Origin: Apiotrichum sp. Y4204
Taxonomy: Eukaryota > Basidiomycota > Tremellomycetes > Trichosporonales > Trichosporonaceae
Direction of reading: 5' to 3'
Assembly (NCBI GenBank): GCA_025531455.1
Contig: JAMYHL010000022.1
Coordinates: 248,001 to 312,000, forward strand
Length of the DNA: 64,000 nucleotides
Of this stretch, positions 32,300 to 44,844 are shown piece by piece. How positions within the stretch are numbered: the first letter of the stretch is position 1; each line of letters opens with the position of its first letter. The notes beneath the pieces were generated by a model. That model was not told the DNA's origin. It saw only the letters and a program-made list of their open reading frames with translations, and made no database searches. The translations under genes and the position numbers were made by a program.

Positions 32300-32332
32300 C
32301 CGTCGATCTGCCGTCGATCTTCCGTCGATCTT
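32300..32332. repeat. Three tandem 11-mers CCGTCGATCT(G/T)
   Basis: Three head-to-tail copies of CCGTCGATCTG/T, with partial copies on both sides (GATCTA before, CCGTGAGC after). The array is 33 nt long and stands alone in the gene-poor block. Confidence 0.75.
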
Positions 32333-35300
32333 CCGTGAGCGGACCAATGCCGGAACCTGATCGTCAGGCAGCTAAATTCCAGGCCCCAGAGAAACAGGAA
32401 TTCCAACGCAAGACATAAACTTTTCTCCATCGGTCCACCAACCATAGTCTCGACGCGTATCTGCGTCATCCTCGCACGAGTTGCATCACTGCGATAGCCT
32501 GCAGCCTGCCGAAATCCGGGCCTGTTAGCCATGCACCCTGGTATCGGTAGCATGTCCTGTCTGCTATCACGGCATTGACGATCAATGCGTGACAACTCTC
32601 CTGAAGATCGTCAGGTCAAGGTCGCGCAGCATGAATTGGTCCTGATCGTCGTAACTGATCAGCTGCGAGTGCGAAGACCCCCCTCCCCCCTGATCTGCTC
32701 CCTCTCAAAGGACTACAGGGAGAATAGCGGCCTCCCAGTAAAGGCCAGTACCCGAATAATGTTTCCAGGCCGTCGTCCATGGCCAACTCCGCGAGGTACG
32801 CTGGCGATGTGTCTACGCAACCGTTTCACGCTGATCTGCCTGCATGGTACAAATGTCCAGGCTTTGCACGATCCATGGCCGATCTTCCAATTCAGTTTTC
32901 ATGATCCTTGCATGATCTTCGAATTCATTGTCCCGAACATGCTCCGGGAAAGCGCGGCCGTTGACAGTCCGAGAAGCAAGGAGATAAAGCTGCTGAACTC
33001 GGAATCCAGAATCGGGGGCCTGTCGGCCGTATGGACACGCCGAGGCCCAATAAACAACTGGGATGAGGGTACGGCTTTTGCAGGTGCAGTGCTGCACACT
33101 ACAAGTAACCTAAAAGCAAACCAAGCCGGTTTGATAAGCTGAGCCTTATCGTGTCCATTGTCCGTCAATATGGATTGTGGGTCGTTAGGTGGCCCCGAGC
33201 TTGAAAGACGTTGTAAAGTGCCTGGAGTATGCCTGAGTTGCGATTCCGTCCTCTCCCCGGCTCAAGCTCTTCCAAGACGTCCACGGGACTTTAAACCTTG
33301 GGTGCCACACGCCGCGGCCGCCCCGCTCGGCCCGGTCGAGCATTCGCTTCTGGTTCTGCACCCGTACCTCCCGGCGATGGCGTGTGCCGTTGACGGCACC
33401 GTAGCTGCACTTTATTTTACACAGCCAAGCCTGCTGGATCCTGGACGATTAGCTTTGCAGCCCTGCCATGCGATCAGGAAGCAGCCCGGACGCAGGGTCC
33501 TCGTGCCGAAATTGACCGACGTAGTTAGAGAAGCCGTTCGGGCAAGCAATCGCGAAGAAGCGGGCAATAATGAGGGAGGCGGGCAAGGCCACAACCACCC
33601 CTCTAAAGGCCACCCTCGGCGTCACTCTATGGCCATCACCAGCTCACCTGTCGATCACCCAAGTCCCATGTCATCAGCAAATCGTCATGTGCCCAACCTA
33701 CATTACCCCCGGACACATCGCAACCGTGATTGGAACGCCGCTCGCCGCCATGTCAAACGTCTTCGATAACATTATTGGACGGGTCGTTGACCGATTCCCA
33801 TCCAGAACTTTTTTTTTTCCTTATGGCCGGCACTCGCCAAATTATGCCAAGATATGTCGTGCCACCGACGGCGGCTTGTTATGTCGTGCTCGATGACGAT
33901 GCTCTAGCCAACACCACAAAGTATCGAAACGACAGACAACTTGTTGGCTCGAGACGCGAGCTCGCATGCATGTTGCACTCGTCAACCTGGCCGAACGCCA
34001 TGACCAACATGCACCAAATCGCTGCCAAGCGTTGTGCGTCAACTTCATGATCGCCGCGCCTTGTCTCGGAGAAAAGATGACATGCCCGACGTGTTCCATT
34101 GCAGCCTACATACCTACATACGTGGTATCGTGATACGTGACATCCAACTGCCCACTCCAAGCCCGTGCATAATGTCCGTGCAGATCAGGGACGATCGATC
34201 GGATTCATTTCTTCCTTATCGTAGCTTCGAAGCTTCCCAGTGTGGAGCGGGCCATGAGCGGTTGCAAGCATACGATGTTGGAGCTGGCGTCGATGGCGCT
34301 CGCGTCGGCGGAAGTCACCATCGTAGCATTGGAATGAGCTTTACTGCCATGAGAAGCTAGTGTAGTGTAGTGGCCCAGTGCCCAGTGTGGCTGGAGTATA
34401 GCGTTCTGGCATGTGCATTCCTCATAACCGAGCTATTGAGCCATGCTGAATGATGAGAAATGGGCTGAGCCCCCGATTGACCGAGTGTTGTGAGGCAAGA
34501 CCAAACTACAAATTCATGATAACCGAATTGCGAGATGGGCGAGATGACGGGTCTTTTGGTCGTTAACGTTCATTTGGCACATTGAGCTTGCGACGCTCGG
34601 TCACCAAACCATCACGACTACTGCTAGCAACCCATGGGCATTGTTTTGATTCACCAAGGCTGTCTGATAGCCATCGGCTGGGCCGGTATTACTCCGCTCG
34701 TGTATATCGGTTCCCTCTAGAGACCGAGACCTTATCGTATCGAACACTTTTACTTTCATCCTTTCTATTGTCGTTGACAAGCTTTGGCGGCGTGTGACCG
34801 TGACGCAGGCAGGGGAAACAAGGTGTCAGTGCGGTGGCCGTGCGGCGTCGCTGGTGCTATCCACTCGAAGACACGACCACTTAGTCCTCAGTCGTGCTCT
34901 GGGCGGATTCCAGGGGAGAGAATAGCTGAAGCCTGGACTTTTTTGTGCGTAGAGTTTGTTTGAAGTTTTGCCAAGGTGAGGGGGGGCGATCGCCGCCACA
35001 ACCTCCGACCCCCCTGCTCGTCCGGCGGACCTGACTGGGTTTCGTGGCGCTGCACACGTTCACATACGCGCCCCACGGTTACTGCCTCTCGACACGCACC
35101 AGGTAATCATTCCTGAGTCCGAGCCAAAGGTGAGATTGCGGGTTTAGCACAGGGCGACGCAACGGCATCAGGGGAGAGGGGAGGCAAAGTAAGCATCACG
35201 GGCGGATGAAAAGCCTCTGCTCCCTGGGCAGTGTCCCGCTTTGGGGAGTATTGACCGCGGGCTCGCTCTGGCTCCGAAGATAACCTCTCCTCGTGTACTG

Positions 35301-36258
35301 TAGCTTTATCCTTGCGGTGCTGCGGCTCCCCTACCTCCCCAGTAACGTTTGCGCAGTGTCACCCTCAGGTTTGGCTCGGGTGGTTAGCAACCATTAGAAA
35401 CTGGGTAGGAACGCCAAACCTTGCCGTACAGCTTGGGTAACATGCCTTCAAAAATCAACGTCGTCGTCGGACGGAAGGCGGGCAACGAATGCGGCGTGCT
35501 GCCCAAGGCGGCCTGTCTCACCACCCCTATGCTCTACCTCTGCCTTCTGGCAGAACAAAGGCTGTCACGGAACGCAAGGGGGCGGTAAAGGCCGGACGGG
35601 CCTCCTGCTGTACAGCAGTTGCCGCAACGCCGCAATGCTGCGCGACCGCCTGCCCCCCTTGGTACCTTGTATGTAGCCCGCACCAGTTGGAATGATCCGA
35701 GAGAGGATAAGCCAAAGGGCAGAAAGTTGCCAGAACGGCAAGAAACCAGAGGAAAGGAAATCGGAAACGTAACTCGGAAAATGAGAGTACGAGAAGGACA
35801 AACCATCACCTGACAGAGGTCGTACATAAATGTACAGAGGCGGATTCGGAGTGGCAGTACTCCCCTGTCCTCCGCGCAGATAACAACGTACAACACGTAA
35901 CACACCACACACACAACCAACAACCCGCACCACACTAGTCACTGCTACTGTACTGCTGTGCAGCCCTTTTGCTCAGCGATTGACACTTTCTGCTGTTCGG
36001 AATTTCTCAGCAACAGGAATCTGGCCTGGCCTGGTAGTCTGGCCCCACAATAACAGTGTGAACACCGCACCTTCACAACGTAAACCCCACTCCAGCAACG
36101 TCTCCCATACATAGCATAGCTTGCAAGCATCACATCACTACCCCCCCCCAACGCGCACCGCAAAGCATTTTCCTCTGTTTTGTGGCATACCGTCGTAACA
36201 TCCACATCTCTCCATATCCCCTTATATCTAGATTCCCCAGTCATCCCACAACTCTGCC

Positions 36259-37191
36259 ATGACCGGACTCTACCACTACAACACTTTTCTCAACATTCAC
36301 ACCTCGATCCACAAGCACCACCGCATTCACTGTGATTCCTTGGACATGGACATGGACCACCACGCACCCGTCCTCGTAAACGACCCCTTCGCCGCTCCCC
36401 CACTCGCCCCGGGCATTTGGGACCTCGAGCTCTGTCCTCAGAAGCTTGAGCTGGAGCAAACTGAGAAGCTCTACGACATCCCCCCTATGGCTTTCGATGG
36501 TCTCTCCGCCGCTAGCTCGGCTATTCCTCTTCCCCCGACTCCTCGACCCGCCAGCCTCACCCTCCGTGAATGTGATGCCTCGTGCTCGCCACCTGCCAAT
36601 GCCTCTCCAGCCGATGACGACGAGCCCATCCGTGGTCGCTCTCCTGGTCCCTCCGGCTTCATTCCCCCTCCCGCCCCCCGCCTCGTCTCGCGCGAACTCC
36701 CAGGCGCCAACCCAGGCCCTCCGCCCCCTATGTGCGGTACACGCCCCCGCATGGGACGTGGGTACTCGGCCCTCGGCCTCGACCTGACCTCCACGCCGTC
36801 CCCCGTCGACACCGCGCGAGACAAGCGCCGCCGCGTATCATGGGAGGGCACCCAGACCACCCTCCGCGCACCGCCTTTTGACCACCGTGGCCGCTCTGAT
36901 GACTTCCACGACCGCGTCTCGAGCTGGTCCCAGTCTGTCGCCGCCGCTACTTCGCACATGACCCCCGTGCACACCACTTCATCGCGTCCCTGGGCAGATG
37001 ACCTCGGATTCGCCCTCGCTCGCCCGCACCGCTCCATGGAACGCTCAAAGTCCAACCGCTCAGTCGCTTCGTCCAATGTCAGCCAACACGCCGACCAGCT
37101 CGACCCCTGGGCTGCGCGTATCGGCCGCTCGCGCGGACGTACAGTTGACATGCCTACTGTCAGCCGGAGCAAGCTCCAGTCCTCGTTCTGA
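36259..37191 (+). CDS. Unknown Pro/Ser-rich protein
   Basis: One uninterrupted 310-codon frame with the strong C/G preference at third positions seen in the proven genes. I do not recognise a family. The N-terminus contains an odd His/Tyr-rich stretch (LYHYNTFLNIHTSIHKHHRI), and an internal Met at 36346 (MDMDHHAP...) could be the true start. The rest is Pro/Ser/Arg-rich and probably disordered, with possible short motifs: IWDLELCPQKLELEQTEKLY, a basic cluster DKRRRVSW that could be a nuclear signal, and several RxxS-type sites (MERSKSNRSVASS). It ends SRSKLQSSF. An intrinsically disordered regulatory protein is plausible; a function cannot be assigned. It is isolated between two gene-poor blocks. 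Confidence 0.7.
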   Translation: MTGLYHYNTFLNIHTSIHKHHRIHCDSLDMDMDHHAPVLVNDPFAAPPLAPGIWDLELCPQKLELEQTEKLYDIPPMAFDGLSAASSAIPLPPTPRPASLTLRECDASCSPPANASPADDDEPIRGRSPGPSGFIPPPAPRLVSRELPGANPGPPPPMCGTRPRMGRGYSALGLDLTSTPSPVDTARDKRRRVSWEGTQTTLRAPPFDHRGRSDDFHDRVSSWSQSVAAATSHMTPVHTTSSRPWADDLGFALARPHRSMERSKSNRSVASSNVSQHADQLDPWAARIGRSRGRTVDMPTVSRSKLQSSF

Positions 37192-40100
37192 GCAAGCGAA
37201 TTTCGATATCATCCCAACAACGATCGGCAGGGAAGCAAGGGATTCAAATGGGATGACGCCCGGTGTGCCGGCGAGTTTACCGCCCACCACTCGACCTCGA
37301 TTGGTTGGCTTGCAAATGGCATCTACCTCCATTCGTCTACCAGGAACCCAACTACAGGAAGACAAAGGGCATTCCAGGTGCGGACTTTACGGCAAGGCGT
37401 CGCCATGCCGGTCGGCATCGTTCAGGTCAATTCATGCGGCGCTCCTTACGCGGGGGTCGCGGAGAGTCCGAACAGCACATTGGATGGCGTGCAGCCAGTC
37501 ATTCGACACACTGTCCGGACACCGACCACACACAGGGACTTAATACGACGTCTCTTGCTCCTACCACCTCTTGGCAAACTCATAGATTCAACCCAACACT
37601 GCAATTACCATACAATACAATCTAGTTCCATCATACATCAATCAACAGCACCACCATCGTTACCGCCTCAACGGCCACAACAACATCCACATCAAACCTT
37701 GTACCCAATTACAGCACCCATACACAGCACTTTACCCTGTATAGATACTTTTATTCAGACCAGCAATGTAACCGCATTCATTCAACCATTAGTGTGAACG
37801 AGCCTAGCAGAAACAAGTCATGAGCACATGGTCCAGACTATAACAAAGAAAAACTGCACAGGGCCCTCGAACGATTGCCATGGCGACAACATAGCCAATC
37901 AATGGTTCATGTGGGGGGGAGGGTCTGATGTTTGATCGTCATGACAGCTGATCCGGGGTCAGCCCATCAGAGGACGCGACACGAGTTTTGGCTCGCAGTT
38001 AGCGCCGACGATCAAACGCCAACACGCAAGCACCGTCCGTGCACCGTTCCAACGTTCTTCTTCATAGTGGTCGAAAAGGTGAGGGCATGAGGCCACGGAC
38101 ATAGAACGCCACATGACAGGTGGACGGCATCGATCGCCAAAGGCATTTTTCCGAGATGTCTCGGATCGCAAGGAGCCGCGGCTGTCGATGCGACATACCG
38201 CCGATACAACCGTGTCCAGATACACAAGTACCATGTGTGGACGGACTTAGTGTGCATGTCGGTCTTTGCGCGTGCATCATTTCTTGGCATAGAGATAGCG
38301 GCTGGATGATGATTGGCAGCGGTGGCCAATGCGGCATCTTCATCACGACGACCGAAACTCCTACTTCCGCTTAGAGCGCCAGACGGCGCCAGTACCGACA
38401 ACCTCGCAGTGTGCAGCGTGCCATGCGGCAACTCTGGTCCGCTGCTGCGCCCATCTTCGGCGTTATCATCCAGCAGGGCTATTTGTCGATTAATTGGGCA
38501 TACGTGGGCGTGCGGGGCCTCCTTGTCCGCATATCCGCATGCCAGATCATGAATTTCCCCTTGGCCGTTGGCCGTTGGGCCCTGGTCTGGCTCAGGAAAT
38601 GGACCAGGAACGGGCACAGATGAGGCAGAACTAGTCTGCTTTGTTGCAGGTTTCGGCAGTCGCAGTGCAAATCAGCTTGGCGTCGGGGCGTATAGGAACA
38701 TGCCAAAGCTCCGATAGGCCCAGTTTGTCAAATCACATTCACTGTCTGCAGGTTCTCGAGATCCTTGCTCTTGGCCTGATTGCGTGCTCTTGCATCGAAC
38801 TGGCATGCTCATACCACCCATAAAGTCCACTAAGTAGCTAGCTCCCAATCGCGCGGTATGAGCATACCACTACTGCAGTGGACACGGCGACCGGGATCAT
38901 GACGCTCTGCATTGCTATGGTATTATTATGCGCTGTTCCGTCCTCCGTCCACCGGAACATGGAACAACCAGGCATGTGGGCATGTGGACGATGTCGACCA
39001 GAGAGTCTAAGGCAATGCTCGAAACCTCGATTATGACAAGCCGAATAAGGCCATGACTCCCGGCTCCTGAGGGACGGCGTTACCAGGTCAGACCATCGAG
39101 CACGCTGCAACGCCCTTTGCGCCTGCATGCACGTGTGCCCTCCCTCGACGCCACCGCCCGGGCCGTCGGCAGCCGCGACCAGCGTGGTGCAACGCGTTCG
39201 TCCACTCGTGTCCCGTGACGAGGCTGACACGGCCGGCATGGCCAACGGCCTCAGCGGCAGCACTAGCGCGATCCAGTACGTTATGCGCCCTGCCTTGGTG
39301 CATTGTTCGCCCATTAGAGTTGGCAGTCGTCCTACTGTAGCAGTCCAACACGACTTGTCCCGGCCTGTCTCTTCACCCTGCGTACGGCATGTACACCAGG
39401 CACAGACAATTCAGCCTAATGCAGCCCTTTTTATGTGTCCTGGACCCCGCGTTGCACAGGTGCAAAAATGTTGTGTTTCCGTGGATGTACTGTACGCGAC
39501 TACGCAAAGCAGCGTTTCGTGTGGTACAATTTTTTATTGATGGTTTTCTCCAAGTAGTTGGGTGAATGTCCAAAGTCCGACATCGGGGCTGCTCTCGCTC
39601 GCACCCTCTGGACAGGATCTTATTCTGCCATCTAGACGCTGGACCTGTGGTGGCAGCCGGCGGCAACCATATGTAAAATGTAGCACCGGTGCATGTGGGC
39701 ATCTATTCTACCAAAGTCGCCGCAGTTTACTTACCGCCGTGCCAATGAACCAAAGCACGAGCGTGTCGAGCAATCACTCCGTTCAGGGGTATCTGTTGTT
39801 AGACTCAGCACGATTCCCGGTCCGACATCCGGTACAGGACTCATATGGCTCATGAAAGGTAACTACATAAACAGGCTCGACGGCATTCAACCCGGCATGA
39901 CGGCGCTTGTCCCGCCCAGGACTCCGACGGCAAAAGGGCAGTAAGACAGACTCGACGGTTCTTGGTCCAGGACGCAACCGTTCAATGCCCAGTTCGCCGC
40001 CGACGTAAGCTAATCATGTCGAGGAACTGACCTGCCATTGACGGGCACGCCACGGGTATACATCGCATCGACCGTTTACAGCGGAGCACCGTCAGATGCC

Positions 40101-42155
40101 CGCAGGCAAAACTAAAAGCTAGAAGACTAGGAGCTGAAAGCTAGAAACCAGACTTACAGACTCACGTTCAGCCACGCGAGATCCAGCGCCCCGTGGCGCA
40201 CATGGCTAATCGAAAACCGCCATGCAAGTTGGCTTTAATCTTATCTCACATGGCCGACCAGGACCAGCGCTCGTTGTCGGGCCCAACCTTGTTGCCCTCG
40301 TCCACCATAGCCCCGGTGAAGACCGCGGCCAAGGCCAGGTAGGTGGCCACGAATTTCCGCGGGGCCGAGGCCAAAGCCCGAAGAGTCCAAAGTACCGCGG
40401 AGTGACCACGGGAAGTTCCGGAATCTTCAGAAGCTCCAGTCGCTATGGGGTTCACATCGGAGGAGGCTTCATCACATCGGACGGGCGATCACGTCCGAGG
40501 ATCGAGGACAGGGGTCCAAGATTCAAACTTCCAGGTGGCGTATCTACGACGCTTCGTTGTCGCGTCCGTGGCGGACGCCGGGCGACATCGCGTTCACTGC
40601 TCCGTAACGAGCTCGGGACCCTCGCTCCGATCTCCGATGCAGCAATGCAATCACATCATAGAATGAGGCAAGCTTGGTTCGAGCTACCGGCAACATAGGT
40701 CCTGAGTTGAGCCGTAAATAGAATACTACAATCAAACGTCCGCGGTGAGATTGCTTTCAGTATCTCTTCCGGTCGGGTCCCTCGTTCAACGAGAGCAACC
40801 CGCGATCACTCCGGCGAGAAGAGTTACAAAGCTCAAGCCTCCTGGGATACGTACTTTTGCCTGTCGCGTCAGTGATGTCTATTGCGTTCAAAGGCAGGCT
40901 CTGAGCTTTCCAAGAACGAGTGAGAGTTCTGTGGCTGCCACAGCGTCGCAACTGTTCCCCGTCCCGTCCACAACGTTGCCCCGCACAATGCTAGCCGTCG
41001 CATACAAGGCCAATTGCGGCTTGCGATCAATGGAAACGTGGGTCGGAACATCGCTCCGAGCTCCGAAGGCGCAAAGCGCGACCGTCGGACGACGACAAGG
41101 TTTCAACCTACTCGTGGAATACGTACTGACAGTGCGTGTCCATCGCGTCAGTGGCGACGTGCAACAGTTATTATTTGCGTTCACTGGCTCCGACGTGAGT
41201 CGGGACATGGTTTCGGGCTCCACAGGGGCTTAAAAGTTGAGAGTTGTCCGGCGGACTCGGCGTCGCACGCGCGATAGGAGCCAATGGAACAATAAGTGCC
41301 CAAGTGGCTCGCACCGGCGTCGGGAGGTTTCGAGCGCAGAGAGTTTGGTGGCGGCCACGGCGTCGCAAGTGCTCTTGCCCGCTTGCCCGACGTCCTCCTC
41401 GCACTTTGTTGTCGGCGAGTAGCCAATGAAGGTGCAGAGTACTCGGTGTGGGTCGCACGTTCGGGCTCCTCGCGGCGGTGGCTTTGATCCCAGAGAGGGA
41501 GGGCCGAAAGGGCCCAACAAAGTTTTGTGGCTGCCACGGATGGCGAGTTGAAGCAAGAGTTCAATTCGAGGCCCGTCCACTTACTGGCCCCTGCTGCCTT
41601 ATCTCTGCATGTAACGCACCCCATATCGCGTCATTCGCCGTGCTCGTCCTGTGCCGCGTCTACGATCCGACGCAGGACTGGAATCGATCGGAGTTGTACA
41701 ATACATCATCCTGCCCTCCGATGCCTTATCTCTGCCATCGATCACGCTGCGCCCCCTGCTGTAACGCCCTTGCGAGCACGCGATCTGCACCTATCTACCA
41801 GTCCCAACATTGTCTCGATATCCCCACATCCCCATTGTCCGATGCCAAACAAAAATGTACATCCCAATCGTGCTCTAGTCGCTCTTGGCGAGAAACTCTC
41901 GGACGCAATAACCTTGATTGCGTCCGAGGATGCGTCCGTTTTATGTCCTAAGACCAGCAGCGACGGCACTGCTAGCGTGCAATAGTATTTTTTGCCCGTG
42001 CCGGCGCTTTCGACTCGACACGTGCGATTAGACAACACCAGCAATCGCTGGAGTCGTGTCCTCCAAATTCCACACTCCCACCCGGCAATGTTTCTACCGA
42101 CCTCATCCTCCGACGGGTGTGCGTCAAGTGTGTGCGAGTTCGTCCGCCACACAAC
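37192..42155. other. Five-kilobase stretch without a recognisable gene
   Basis: The first 600 nt after 37191 is A/C-rich and looks like a 3' UTR. Beyond it only short overlapping frames are found; a 201-codon minus frame at 38012-38617 has no recognisable motif or codon bias. A degenerate repeat block occupies about 40555-41545. No tRNA, rRNA or transposase motif was found. Confidence 0.5.
40555..41545. repeat. Diverged direct-repeat block
   Basis: Several word pairs recur in the same order. GATACGTACT, then CGCGTCAGTG and TTGCGTTCA, occurs near 40848 and again near 41118. GTGGCTGCCACAGCGTCGCAA near 40930 resembles GTGGCGGCCACGGCGTCGCAA near 41347 and GTGGCTGCCACGGATGGCGA near 41528. GCGTTCACTGCTCCG near 40588 resembles GCGTTCACTGGCTCCG near 41177. 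Spacings differ (roughly 180-590 nt), so this is not a clean tandem satellite but an old, eroded repeat family or a decayed repetitive gene. Confidence 0.55.
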
Positions 42156-44844
42156 TTAGATGTTCCACTTGTCGAGGTTGGTGTACTGAACACCAGCCTG
42201 GCCAGTAACGGCACCCATGACAAAGGCGGCGGGCTCGCCATTCGTGCGGAGGCTCTCGAGAGCGGCAGCCGCCTGGTCCTTGGCAACGATGATCACCATG
42301 CCGACACCGCAGTTGAACGTGCGTGCCATCTCGGAGGGCGCAATGTTGCCGGTCTTCATGAGCCACTGGAAGATTGGCGGGAGCGTCCAGGTACCAATGT
42401 CAATGTTGACACCGAGCTCAGGCTGGCCGACAAAGACACGCGGGATGTTCTCGGTGAAGCCACCGCCGGTGATGTGCGACATGCCCTTGAAGAGACCGGC
42501 GCGAATGCCGGGGAGGAGCTGCTTGATGTAGATGCGTGTCGGGGTGAGGAGCGAGTCGCCGACCGACTGCTCGGGCGCCCAAGGAGCGGGCGAGGCGAGG
42601 TCGAGTCCCGCAATGGAGACGACCTTGCGGATAAGCGAGTAGCCGTTCGAGTGGGGGCCAGACGAGGGCAGACCGATGAGGACATCGCCAGCGGTCATGT
42701 TGAGCGTCGGGAGCATCTGCGAGCGTTCGACAGCACCAACAGCGAAGCCTGCAAGGTCATAGTCGTCACCGAGGTACATGCCTGGCATCTCGGCAGTCTC
42801 ACCACCGATGAGAGCGCATCCGGCCTGCAGACAGCCCTCGGCGATACCAGTGATGACGTCGGCAGCGACCGGCACCTCGAGCTTGGAGCAAGCATAGTAG
42901 TCGAGGAAGTACAAGGGCTCAGCACCCTGGACGATTAGGTCGTTGACGCTCATGGCGACGAGGTCAATGCCAACAGTGTTGTGCTTGTTGTGGTTGAGGG
43001 CAACACGGAGCTTGGTTCCGACGCCGTCAGTGCCGGAAACGAGGACGGGGTCAACAAAGCCAGTGGCCTTGAGGTCAAAGGCACCGCCGAAGCCACCAAT
43101 CTCGCCATTAGCTCCTGGGCGGCGAGTGGCCTTGACGACAGGCTTGATCGCGTCAACGAGAGCGTTTCCGGCGTCAACGTCAACACCGGCAGCGGCGTAG
43201 GTGAGACCCGGCTGCGAGCTGGGTCCCGCCTGGTTGTCGGCAGCAAGAGCACGGTACGCGATGTCGCGGCGGATGGTCTTGCCCTGGAACTCGACGGTAG
43301 CGACACCCTGGTATGCAAGGTCGACAGCGGCGCGAAGAGTAGGGGCAACAGCAGCAACGGCCACAACACGGCCACCGTCAGTGACAGTCTGGCCGTCCTT
43401 GGTGGCGGTACCGGCGTGGAAAACCTCAACGTCCTTGGGCACGGCGCCAAAGGTCATCGGCACACCCTTGGGGTACGAGCCGGGGTAGCCTTCCGACGCG
43501 CAGACAACGGACACAGCGTAAGCGTCCTTGTACGAAAGCTTGACCGAGTCAAGGCGGCGCTCTGTGCACGCGAGCATAACCTCAGCAAGGTCGGTCTTGT
43601 CGTCGAGCAGGAGCATGAGCGCCTGGGTCTCTGGGTCACCGAAACGGACGTTGTACTCGAGGACCTTGGGACCGTTGGCAGTGATCATGAAGCCGGTGAA
43701 GAGCATACCGACGAAGGGGTAGCCCTCCTGACGCATACCACGGATGGTGGGCTCCAGAGACTCCTTCAGAACGCGCTCCATGACATCGGGGGTGGCGACG
43801 GGGGCCGGGGCATAGGCGCCCATGCCACCAGTGTTGAGACCAGTGTCACCCTCGCCGATGCGCTTGTGGTCCTGGGCAGCGGGCATGGGGACAATGGTGT
43901 AGCCGTCAGAGAAGGCAAGGACAGAGATCTCGGGGCCAACAAGGCACTCCTCAATCACGACCTCGTCGCCGGCGCTGCCAAACTCCTTGTCGACCATGAC
44001 AGCCTTGAGCGCGGCGAGGGCCTCAGCATTGTCGTTGGGCATGAGCACGCCCTTGCCGGCTGCAAGACCCGACGCCTTGATGACGCACTTGCCCGAGGGG
44101 AAGGGGTTCGACTGGATGTACGCGACGGCGTCGTCGTACTGCTCAACAGTGAAGTTGCGGAACGCGGCGGTGGGGATGTTGTGGCGTTGCATGAAGCCCT
44201 TCGAGAGCGCCTTGGAGCCTTCGAGCAAGGCAGCGGCGGGCGAGGGGCCGAACACGGCAATTCCCGCTGGTACGAGTTAGTATCAAGGAACACGGCACGG
44301 ACGAATGCGGGGCCCAGAGCGATGAGATCCGGAACAGGGTGTGGTGACGGGCACGCTGACGACCACGGTTACAACCATGGGACATCAGTGATGAAAGCAT
44401 GCCAAGGATGGCAACGACACATTGATAAATCCCTCAAGACCGCCATTGGTCTGGGGCCAATGGATATTGACAATTGGCAGTGCGCGAATTCCTCTCCCCC
44501 ACCCGACTCGATCCGAAGTCACATATTGACTCACCCTTGCGGAACTCGCGCTCGGCACCATCGACGAGAGGCTGCTCGGGACCGGGAACGACGAGGTCAA
44601 CGCCCTGCTCCTGCGCAAACTGAACAACGCCGGCGTAGCCAGCCTTTCCGCCCCAGGGGACGACGACGTTCTGGCACTTGCCGCCGATGAGCGCGGTGCC
44701 GCCGTTTCCAGGAGCGATGAGGACGCGCTTGACGCGGGGGCTCTGCGCAAGCTTGAAGGCGAGCGCGTGCTCGCGGCCACCGGAGCCGAGGAGGAGGACG
44801 GTAAGGTCGCTAGCGGCGGCCGGGAAGGTGGTCGGCTCAGGCAT
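42156..44844 (-). CDS. Bifunctional GAR synthetase / AIR synthetase (Ade5,7)
   Basis: Two minus-strand exons, 44844-44535 and 44266-42156, encode 806 residues. The N-terminal half is phosphoribosylamine-glycine ligase: [36 protein letters not shown], then the ATP-grasp signatures [13 protein letters not shown] and [17 protein letters not shown]. The C-terminal half is phosphoribosylformylglycinamidine cyclo-ligase: [32 protein letters not shown] and [17 protein letters not shown]. These are steps 2 and 5 of purine synthesis in the cytosol; the fusion without a GAR transformylase domain is the fungal arrangement. The junction gives [20 protein letters not shown] in phase. The 268-nt intron is long for this window. 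A long open frame runs antisense through the second exon but is a shadow of GC-rich codon use. PGM is divergent, 835 nt away. Confidence 0.95.

Larger units (their letters stand above)
30251..36258. other. Six-kilobase stretch without a recognisable gene
   Basis: Both strands carry only short, overlapping open frames with unremarkable composition, and I could not chain any into a protein with family motifs. Base composition is closer to even than in the genes. Two short tandem repeats occur (30461-30576 and 32300-32332), and a T-run at 33810-33818. The last 400 nt before 36259 is A/C-rich, unlike the CT-rich leaders elsewhere. Possible contents are long non-coding RNAs, decayed genes, or long regulatory regions of the gene at 36259. 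Confidence 0.5.

Noticed and set aside
38012..38617. A 201-codon minus-strand frame
   Set aside because: No codon bias, no family motif, and overlapping open frames in other phases.
42981..44690. A 569-codon open frame on the + strand
   Set aside because: It runs antisense to the ADE5,7 exons. GC-rich third positions of that gene remove stops from the opposite strand; the product has no motif and low-complexity Val/Gly/Ala/Asp composition.
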